A stretch of DNA of 52,974 nt, taken from a virus. The notes beneath the pieces are model-generated. The model made no database searches and was not told the origin of the DNA. It was given only the letters and a program-made list of their open reading frames with translations. Shown one piece after another: positions 23,411 to 30,507 of this stretch. Location of the stretch: positions 1 through 52,974 of IMG/VR virus record IMGVR_UViG_3300048837_000214, one strand, 5' to 3'. A program made the position numbers and the translations under genes. The stretch's first letter is position 1, and every line of letters starts with the position of its first letter.

Positions 23411-25075
23411 CTATTCCAAGACCTCCAAGCGGGTCACCGTGTAGGTGCCGTCCAAGTCCGCTGAGACAGCGGCGTTGCCCACATTGCAGAGCGTCACGAC
23501 CGCCAGATCCGTCCCCGGCGTCACCTTCGCTATGACCGTGGCCGGGAGAGCCGATGGCACCCCCAGGATCAGCCTTGCGCCGCTGACAACACCCGTGAAG
23601 GAGATGTTCTTCGCCACGCAGTTCCCCGCGCTGCCCACCGCCGCCAGCGTCCCCCAGGACGAAAGCGTGGCAGTGTTCTCCGACCCCAGGACGTTCGCTA
23701 GAGAGCTTCCCCCAGTGCCCGCCCCGATGTCTGTGGTGGACGCTACGATATTGCCGCTGGCGTCGAACTTCAACTGCTTATCAACAGTCTTTGTCCCGCT
23801 GACTGTCGCCATCTCTGACGTGTTGCCAGACCGGGAGCCGATGTTGGCTGAGCCGTCGAAACTCACGCCAAAGATCGTGCGGGCCGTGGCGAGGGTCGAG
23901 GCGGTGGCGGCGTTCCCGGTCGTCGATTGGTTGAGCGTGCCTACCGCAAGAACCCCGTCCGTCATCGTTAGGCCGCTCCCCACTTTCACGCCACCGAGGA
24001 CGGAATCTGTTGCCGTGGGCAGGCTATACGCGGCGGGCTTGTTCGCTATGGATGTGCCGCCACTGGAGGCGTTCCAGTCGATGTACTGTGCAGCCAAGCC
24101 AGCCGCTGTCCCCGTGGTGTTCTGATTGAGAGTCCCCACTGCCAGCACGCCGTCCGTGATGCCGAGGCCGGATCCGACCTTAACGCCGCCAAGGGTATCT
24201 GCCGAGGCCGTTGGTAGGCTGTAGGCTGCCGGCTTATTGGCGATTGAACTGCCCCCGCTCGATGCGTTCCAGTCGATGTACTGGGAGGTCAAGCCAGCGG
24301 CGGTCCCCGTCGTGCTCTGGTTAAGAGTCGGGAAATTCGTGAGGTTGGCGGCGCTCACGGCGGGCAGTTGCCCAGATTCGTTGAGTTGCACGAGGTTGTT
24401 TGCCGACGTGCCCACAACGTAGGACGTGCCCCACGCGGAGCCCGCGGAATTAGGGACGCCTGCGCCGGGGTAGCCTGCCTTCGCCCCAAGCGCGGTCGTG
24501 AGGTCCGTCACTTGAGACTGCGCAATAGTGATGGGGTCCGATCCTGCCGCCGCGTGAGTCGAGGCGTGCGGGCCGACTTCCGCGGTGATGGTCCCGGCCA
24601 CCCAGTTGTCGCCATTGAAAACCAGCCCCTGCCCGGTCGTGGCGCCGGCGGCCGAGATTTGGGACGGCGAGATCATCACGGTCGCAGCGGAAGGGATCGC
24701 GGCCCGCAATGCGCTGAGCGATACCGGCGTGGCCGAAACTGGGACCACGAGAGTCTCAATCATCGTGAATCTGCTGGCAACCCATCGGGCCGTGTAGTAG
24801 GTCGCGGGCTCGCCTTCAGAGTCCACCGGCAGGCACGAAGCATTCGGCACCAGCGCGGTCGAAAGCACGCCCTTGGTGACCGTCACAGATACCGGCTGCG
24901 GGAGATAGGCGTTGTCGCCGCACGTCATGTTGTGCGACGGGATGAACGTCACAGTGCCCGTGAAGAGCGTGTTGTTCACGGGCGTGCGAATGATATCGGA
25001 GATGGCCGTGGCGGTCGTCTGGCCGTTGGCGGCGAACAGGCCACCGACACAAAGCAGGATCAGTAGGTATTTCAT
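23411..25075 (-). CDS. Tail-fibre-like protein with signal peptide
   Basis: This encodes 554 residues. The start at 25075 is fixed by an ATGA overlap with the hydrolase gene. MKYLLILLCVGGLFAANG is a signal peptide. Residues 25-170 form an N-terminal domain (IIRTPVNNTLFTGTVTF), then fibre modules containing QYIDWNASSGG and VKVGSGL repeat two or three times, and share PGAGVPNSAGSAWGTSYVVG with the fibre at 16473-19385. The last 100 residues (GTLAAVGSAGNCVAKNISF) are a beta-rich tip. Confidence 0.8.
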   Translation of the reverse strand: MKYLLILLCVGGLFAANGQTTATAISDIIRTPVNNTLFTGTVTFIPSHNMTCGDNAYLPQPVSVTVTKGVLSTALVPNASCLPVDSEGEPATYYTARWVASRFTMIETLVVPVSATPVSLSALRAAIPSAATVMISPSQISAAGATTGQGLVFNGDNWVAGTITAEVGPHASTHAAAGSDPITIAQSQVTDLTTALGAKAGYPGAGVPNSAGSAWGTSYVVGTSANNLVQLNESGQLPAVSAANLTNFPTLNQSTTGTAAGLTSQYIDWNASSGGSSIANKPAAYSLPTASADTLGGVKVGSGLGITDGVLAVGTLNQNTTGTAAGLAAQYIDWNASSGGTSIANKPAAYSLPTATDSVLGGVKVGSGLTMTDGVLAVGTLNQSTTGNAATASTLATARTIFGVSFDGSANIGSRSGNTSEMATVSGTKTVDKQLKFDASGNIVASTTDIGAGTGGSSLANVLGSENTATLSSWGTLAAVGSAGNCVAKNISFTGVVSGARLILGVPSALPATVIAKVTPGTDLAVVTLCNVGNAAVSADLDGTYTVTRLEVLE

Positions 25076-25806
25076 ATAGCCACCCCTTCCGCCATCTGCC
25101 GCCACCGCGTCAGGTACTCGACGCTGGCCTTGTAGCCGCTGTGCTTGTTGATCTTGTCGGAGCAGTCCAGCAGGTCCACCCCCGCGACGATCGCGCCTGG
25201 CTCCTGCGGTCCGTGGCACCCAAGCATCCGATCCCACGAGGCGAACTTGTAGGGCCAGTCCACTGGGTCATGCCGCGAGTACGCCACGAGGATGCGGTTC
25301 GCCCGGTAGAGGTACGCGCCGTACCGGGAGGATGGCTCGAGGGCGTTATCCGAGACAGCAGGGGCCGACATGATGAGGTTGCGGCAATGGAGGCCCGCCC
25401 GCAGAGCCTCCAGTGCCACCATGCCGCCCAGGGAGTGCGTCTGCACGTCGATGGATGCGACGGGCAGGTGCCGGCAGACCTCTGCGATAAGACGCCCCGC
25501 TTTCCGCGCCCGATGACGGGCGAAGGTGAACCCGATCTTACGTTCGCTCAGCGGCATAAACGCGCCGATCACCACGTCATACGGCAGCGACCCTAGATCC
25601 TCCAGGTTCTGGAGCAGCACGCTGTACGCCCCCGCCGCGGCGTCCTCTGTGTTGTTGTAGCCGTGGAGCAGGAGTAGCACGCGCTTCCCGCTGAGGCGGG
25701 CGCTGACCTGCGTGGGCGTCAACACCTGCCCCATCGTTGTCCGCCAGTGCGGGGACGCGGCGAACCAGACCCGAGAACCATCGCGGCAGAGGTCGAGGTA
25801 CAGCAT
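25072..25806 (-). CDS. Alpha/beta hydrolase (DUF900-like)
   Basis: This encodes 244 residues. LLLLHGYNNTEDAA (oxyanion-hole region, HGY at 48-50) and THSLGGM (nucleophile Ser125 in an H-S-L-G-G elbow) define an alpha/beta hydrolase. An Asp in SRHDPVD near residue 178 and a His in NKHSGYKAS near the C-terminus could complete the triad. It lacks a signal peptide. Esterase or lipase activity is expected; lying between lysis-like genes and the fibre cassette, it may cut acyl groups on the host surface during entry or help release. AAGGAG sits seven bases upstream. Confidence 0.75.
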   Translation of the reverse strand: MLYLDLCRDGSRVWFAASPHWRTTMGQVLTPTQVSARLSGKRVLLLLHGYNNTEDAAAGAYSVLLQNLEDLGSLPYDVVIGAFMPLSERKIGFTFARHRARKAGRLIAEVCRHLPVASIDVQTHSLGGMVALEALRAGLHCRNLIMSAPAVSDNALEPSSRYGAYLYRANRILVAYSRHDPVDWPYKFASWDRMLGCHGPQEPGAIVAGVDLLDCSDKINKHSGYKASVEYLTRWRQMAEGVAI

Positions 25807-25807
25807 T

Positions 25808-26305
25808 TCACTTCTCCTTCATGGACCCATAGATCCGAACCCCAGCACTTGCGATCCCCGCCACGGCCGCGCCACTCGCGCCCGCTACAGCAGGGTCAGT
25901 CAGCGCCTCGATCAACCCAGGCAGGACGACAGGCAGAGCGGCGCCGCCCGTTGCGCCCGCGACGGCCACCGGGATAGCGACCTTCGCCACGCGCCTGGTG
26001 ATGTCCCAGAACTTCGCCCACTTCCCGGCCTTCTTCTCGGCCTCGGTCTGGGCAGCGGCTTCGATGCTTGCGGGCGCGGTGGTCACGATAGGATCAAACA
26101 GCACGGGTGCGGCGGCGGGTTTGATCTCTTCGACGGCGGGCGGCGTGGGGTCGTCATCGGCCAGCAGTTTCTCGATGTTTTCGAGTGAGCGTTTCATGGC
26201 AGCAACCTCCAATCGGATGGCCGCGAGTTTGTTGACTTCGGGCGCGTTGGCGAGAACCAACGGCAAAACGCGCTCGAGGATTGAGGCGATCTGTTGGGGT
26301 GTCAT
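25808..26305 (-). CDS. Protein with hydrophobic Gly/Ala C-terminal half
   Basis: This encodes 165 residues. The N-terminal half is helical and charged (NKLAAIRLEVAAMKRSLENI), then a Pro/Ala linker, then a hydrophobic region (VAKVAIPVAVAGATGGAALP and AVAGASGAAVAGIASAGV) ending in a basic tail. A membrane-inserting function, for example a holin or a membrane-puncturing protein, is possible. It lies next to an M15 peptidase that could be the endolysin. GGGAGG eight bases upstream supports the start. Confidence 0.6.
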   Translation of the reverse strand: MTPQQIASILERVLPLVLANAPEVNKLAAIRLEVAAMKRSLENIEKLLADDDPTPPAVEEIKPAAAPVLFDPIVTTAPASIEAAAQTEAEKKAGKWAKFWDITRRVAKVAIPVAVAGATGGAALPVVLPGLIEALTDPAVAGASGAAVAGIASAGVRIYGSMKEK

Positions 26306-26308
26306 CAG

Positions 26309-26848
26309 TCAACCTCCCAGAACCTTCTCCGCGATCGCCGACAGCATGGCGCGGTCGGTGGCGGTGAACTTGCCCGATTCATCAGCCTCGACAGCCTGTT
26401 CCTCGGCGTAGAGTTTCATGTTGCGGATGACGAGGACTTTCCCGCTAAGAAAGCCCATTTCCGCGCCGGCCACCATAATCACTTCGTCGGGCAGCAGGTC
26501 GCGGAACGGGCAGCCGACCTCACCAGTGCCGGGCTGAATCGAAGTGTTGCCGCTCGGATCTTCGGGCGGCAGGTTCACGGTCTTGGCTTCCTCGACGGAC
26601 AGCACAAGCGGACGGACGACAGGCAGGCCGTTCTTCAGCGCCCATATCCCGTCAGCCTTGACCATGATGTTGTTGGTGTAGATGACCTCGGGCAAGCCGT
26701 CAGCGCCCGCTTCGGGGTCTCGCCACTTCTTGATCTTGCGGGAGGCATCCCACGGGGGAGCTTCCTCGCCGGTGCCGTCGCGGTAAGCCTTGCGGTTCGG
26801 GTAGATCGGGTACGCCAACGCCGCAGTCAAAAGTACAGTCGATTTCAT
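26309..26848 (-). CDS. Unknown protein near lysis genes
   Basis: This encodes 179 residues starting MKSTVLLTAALAYPIYPN, a short hydrophobic N-terminus that is marginal as a signal peptide. The body mixes strands and charged loops (GLPVVRPLVLSVEEAKTVNL, GFLSGKVLVIRNMKLYAE), with no motif I recognise. AGAGG lies before ATG 26848; the extension to 26890 overlaps the upstream gene. It could be a virion or lysis accessory protein. Confidence 0.6.
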   Translation of the reverse strand: MKSTVLLTAALAYPIYPNRKAYRDGTGEEAPPWDASRKIKKWRDPEAGADGLPEVIYTNNIMVKADGIWALKNGLPVVRPLVLSVEEAKTVNLPPEDPSGNTSIQPGTGEVGCPFRDLLPDEVIMVAGAEMGFLSGKVLVIRNMKLYAEEQAVEADESGKFTATDRAMLSAIAEKVLGG

Positions 26849-26861
26849 TTCAACCTCTTTC

Positions 26862-27287
26862 TCACCCACGCCCTGCCCCGGAGCGGACAAACGGATCGGC
26901 CACGACTACAGCCCTCCCGTCAACGTATTTCCAGGTGACCGGCACGACGGCCTCTCGCAGGTCGATGTGGATGTACCAGCCCTGGTGGTCCACGCCGATG
27001 CCCTTGATCCGCTCATCCTGCCGGCAGAACTCATACAGCCGCTTGAGGTCACACTGGGTCGCGCGAATGTCCGCCGCGAGCCCGTGGAAGTGGTAACCCG
27101 GCTTCAACTTCGCCGCCTCGATCGGGTGCGAGGCGCAACGGTAGCCGGAGTTGATGACGATGGGCCCGGCCTTGGCGCGGAGGTCTTCGAGCACCTCCAG
27201 TAGTTCGGCTTTCACGCCGCCGCGGCCGCAGTGCTTGCAGCGGAGTTCCTTCGCCTTGAAGTGCTTGGACTCGATCTGGATGGTCAT
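26862..27287 (-). CDS. M15-type peptidase, probable endolysin
   Basis: This encodes 141 residues. SGYRC (47-51), then HFHGLAAD (His66 and Asp73) and YIHID (His107) are the zinc ligands and active-site layout of peptidase family M15_3, which cleaves D-Ala or L-Ala-D-Glu bonds in peptidoglycan cross-bridges. An N-terminal CKHCG pair is extra and may bind a second zinc. There is no signal peptide, so export would need a holin. AAGGAC seven bases upstream supports the start. It is the best lysis candidate in the genome. Confidence 0.82.
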   Translation of the reverse strand: MTIQIESKHFKAKELRCKHCGRGGVKAELLEVLEDLRAKAGPIVINSGYRCASHPIEAAKLKPGYHFHGLAADIRATQCDLKRLYEFCRQDERIKGIGVDHQGWYIHIDLREAVVPVTWKYVDGRAVVVADPFVRSGAGRG

Positions 27288-27296
27288 GTCTTGTCC

Positions 27297-30200
27297 TTAC
27301 GCCAGACCGGTCACAATCCCGCGATCCGTCGCCAGGTTTTTCGCAGCGACTGACACCGATCGGACCACCGTTCCGCCAGCCCCAAGCGCACTGATGATGT
27401 CGTTGATCTTGTTCGCCAGCGTCAGGATGTCCCCGGACATTCCCGTCGTGTCAATCGCCGTTGGGACCGCGCCGCTTGCGGTAGCGGAAAGGCTGGTCAG
27501 CAATGCCTGCGAAGCGATATTCGCGCCAGTGACTCCAACCGTCAGCGAGTCCCCGTTTGTGACGACGGCCTTGTTCGCCCCAATTGACCCGATTGTCAGA
27601 CCATTGAGAATGTACGCATACCCGTAATTATCAATGGCAAATAACTCAGTTCCGCCACTGGCCTTCAGTAGCAGGACGTTCCCCGTCGAGTGGTTCTGTG
27701 CTGTGATCGCCCCGGTAGCATCGACCTTGCGGCATATCACATCTCCGTCTGCATTGACGCCAAAGGTTTTAGTTCCGCCTGCATTCTGCCCCTCAAGCAA
27801 GGCTGTCGTGGATTGCCCGGACCCGGCTTTCACCTTTACGAACGCAACGCCCGCTTCACCCGTGTCCTCCACTGTGATCGTCCCAAACACTACATCGTCG
27901 GCACCAAGCGCGAGCCATCCTGTGTTCCCTGCACCCGTCCGCTTCCTCCAGACCGTCCCGTTGGATTGCAAGTAGAGGCTACCGGGATATGCCGTTTTTG
28001 CGCCTTCGGGCGATATTGTCCCGGCATATAAACCACAATCACTATCTTGGTCGTCGCAGGGTAGAATCGCCCCGTCCTTGGTGATCTTCGCGCCGTTCAG
28101 AATAACGCTTTTGTCGTCGCCATAGAGCGCCTTGAAATAGAACCACCAAGCCGTGCCGTCGTAGGCATGAAGCCAAAGGTCTGTCCCGTTATCCAGGTGC
28201 GCCTCAGTGTATTGGACATTGCTCGCGCTCGTTGCGCCGGATTTCTTGACGGCGCGGACAGTCTGCTGTCCAGCCACGCCGTAAGTGTCTGCAGAGCCAA
28301 CCTCGTTCATCGTCCACCGCACGCTGTCCAGCAACTGTGCGTGCGTCAGTTTCTGTGGAGCGGCCCCAGTGGACCCCTTAATGATGAGCCGAACCTGCCC
28401 ATTGACATAGCTCGCCAGTAAAGCGGCGAAAGCGTTTGTCATTTTGTCCGTCTCACTAATCCAGTGCGTGCCATCGTATTTTGTATTCAGTCCGATAGCC
28501 ACATGCTTGTCGGTGCTGTTGGCCGCCCTTCCGACCAGCGAAGCCCCCGGCCCGGCTGATCCACTTGCCGTGACGTTTCTCCGCCACGCGAGATTGTCCA
28601 TCGTGGCAGGGAGCGCCCACCCTCCCTGCTCACTCGTCCCCATGTCAACTCCCCAGTGATACCCAAGGTGACTGGCTTGGGTGTGCGGTCCCCTGAGCAA
28701 AACGGGCTGGTCGACCTCGACCTGGTTCCCATCTTCGTTTTTGACCGAAAACAGAATAGCCCCAGATGCGGGCGCTACAAACTGGAACAGGATGAAGTAT
28801 TCAGTGCCGGTAACGACCTCAGCCAAGCCCATCTGGTTGGCAAGTATCACTGTCGCCGAGTCGTCCGTCAGTGTGTATGTGATCCAGTGCGCGTAGGCAA
28901 TAGACATCACCTTGAGCCGGAACCCAATTGAGTAGACCTCACCGGCAATTAGACCGCCAACTGCTGCTTTGATTTCTCCGCTGTCGTAGAGTTTGTACTG
29001 AGTCGCCGTCTCCCTGTATGCTTCCGGCGCTCCGGGCGTGAATGTCCAGGCGGCTGAATCGAAGTCAGGGATGAGGTTTTCGCTATCTAGTTTTTGGTCT
29101 GAGAACGCGCATGGGGTGTTATACAGCGGGTCTAGAATCCAATCGCTTTCGGTCTTGTCTCCAGTCGGGCATAACGCGATCCGCTTCCCCGTGATTCGTG
29201 GGCCGGAATACCAGTAGTAGAATGGTGTGGTCCCGTCTCCCTCTGCAATCCAGTTGTCGATCAGGATTCTACGGGCCTTCAGGTACACCCCACCAAGGAA
29301 GAAACTGCTGATGTTGGTCCAGATCGTCTGAATATTGTAGTCGCTGACAAACGGCGATTCGCCAATCTCTACCCGGTTCAACTGGCCGAAGGTGATGTTG
29401 CTCCACATATTACCGATCCCGTGGTACTCACGGACGGCAAACTCCCCGCTTCCCTCAATCAGTAGGTAATCGAATTTCAAATGGGCCGGCCCGAGATAGA
29501 AACGATCCAACGCATCGGATTCTGTTTTCTTGCTTCCGCACTTGATCGCGGTTCCGATGTTCTCGCAAATAATGTGAATGTTCCTGGCGGTGATATCGAC
29601 AGAATCACTCTGAAAACTCATCGCGCCGTAATGGTCGCAATCTCCATCGACCGCTTGCCCAACATGGTAGAAGTTGAGGTTTTCCAGCACGGACTGTCCG
29701 TTGAGTTTGTATGCGTAGAAGCCCCATCCCACGTTCTCGGCCCCACTAAACCCGCAATGCCGCAGGTAGAGGACGCCAGCACCGCCCGTGTTGTAATAAT
29801 CAACGGGGTCCGTTGCGGTCGTCAGAAGCGGCTTGTCGATTCTTCCCGCCCACACTAGCACTTGCTTGTCGTATGACGCGACCTCAAACAACTCAATATC
29901 CGTCTCTGTGCCAAGCCCGTGGAAGTGGATGTTTTCGATGATCGTGCCTGGGTATGGTTGCACCTCAATCGCCGGATTCGCGGTCGAAGCAATCACTGTG
30001 TAGTTTTTCTGCTGCAACCGGCTATAGAAAATGTTGTCCTGCCGAAAACCACGACCGATCCAGTGCGTGTTTTCTTTACTGGAAAGCGTTTCCGTGACGA
30101 TGTAGATTCCACCGGGCCAATCAAGCGCGTCTTTCGTCGTGGCCATCGACGCAATAGCTGCCAAGATGGCCGCCGTGTCGTCTGCCCCGTATGTAGCGAT

Positions 30201-30506
30201 TGCGACGGTAACCGTAGTCCCCGCAGCGTCGGCCAATTCGACCTCTGTTTCGCTCGTCACGGACGCGATTGTCGTGAACAGGTTTGTGCCCGCGCTGCCA
30301 GCACCTTGCACCACGCATATATTCCCAACGTCAGATGCTGTGAATGCCGCGGTGGCCGAGGTTAGAGTTTTGTCTGCGGCGGTTATAGCGGCGTCGGTGA
30401 GTTGGATGCCGTCACCCTTGGCACCAAAGTCCTTGACGGATGGTTTTTCGCCAAGTTTGTCGGAGAGCGATCTGGCGACCGCCGATGCGTATGGAGTGTT
30501 GGGCAT
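27297..30506 (-). CDS. Pectate-lyase-type tailspike
   Basis: This encodes 1069 residues. Residues 18-150 contain SVKDFGAKGDGIQLTD and DDTAAILAAIASM, the start of the pectate_lyase_3 (tailspike) domain. A long right-handed beta-helix follows (IIENIHFHGLGTETDIEL, LRHCGFSGAENVGW) up to about residue 470, then carbohydrate-binding-like and fibre modules, ending in a coiled, repetitive tip (TVEDTGEAGVAFVKVKAG). It lacks a signal peptide, unlike the other fibre genes. Likely a depolymerase on the virion that cuts host surface polysaccharide. Confidence 0.8.
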   Translation of the reverse strand: MPNTPYASAVARSLSDKLGEKPSVKDFGAKGDGIQLTDAAITAADKTLTSATAAFTASDVGNICVVQGAGSAGTNLFTTIASVTSETEVELADAAGTTVTVAIATYGADDTAAILAAIASMATTKDALDWPGGIYIVTETLSSKENTHWIGRGFRQDNIFYSRLQQKNYTVIASTANPAIEVQPYPGTIIENIHFHGLGTETDIELFEVASYDKQVLVWAGRIDKPLLTTATDPVDYYNTGGAGVLYLRHCGFSGAENVGWGFYAYKLNGQSVLENLNFYHVGQAVDGDCDHYGAMSFQSDSVDITARNIHIICENIGTAIKCGSKKTESDALDRFYLGPAHLKFDYLLIEGSGEFAVREYHGIGNMWSNITFGQLNRVEIGESPFVSDYNIQTIWTNISSFFLGGVYLKARRILIDNWIAEGDGTTPFYYWYSGPRITGKRIALCPTGDKTESDWILDPLYNTPCAFSDQKLDSENLIPDFDSAAWTFTPGAPEAYRETATQYKLYDSGEIKAAVGGLIAGEVYSIGFRLKVMSIAYAHWITYTLTDDSATVILANQMGLAEVVTGTEYFILFQFVAPASGAILFSVKNEDGNQVEVDQPVLLRGPHTQASHLGYHWGVDMGTSEQGGWALPATMDNLAWRRNVTASGSAGPGASLVGRAANSTDKHVAIGLNTKYDGTHWISETDKMTNAFAALLASYVNGQVRLIIKGSTGAAPQKLTHAQLLDSVRWTMNEVGSADTYGVAGQQTVRAVKKSGATSASNVQYTEAHLDNGTDLWLHAYDGTAWWFYFKALYGDDKSVILNGAKITKDGAILPCDDQDSDCGLYAGTISPEGAKTAYPGSLYLQSNGTVWRKRTGAGNTGWLALGADDVVFGTITVEDTGEAGVAFVKVKAGSGQSTTALLEGQNAGGTKTFGVNADGDVICRKVDATGAITAQNHSTGNVLLLKASGGTELFAIDNYGYAYILNGLTIGSIGANKAVVTNGDSLTVGVTGANIASQALLTSLSATASGAVPTAIDTTGMSGDILTLANKINDIISALGAGGTVVRSVSVAAKNLATDRGIVTGLA

Positions 30507-30507
30507 T

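Noticed and set aside
14342-25075. Diversity-generating retroelement acting on fibres
   Set aside because: No reverse transcriptase or template/variable repeat pair anywhere in the circle.
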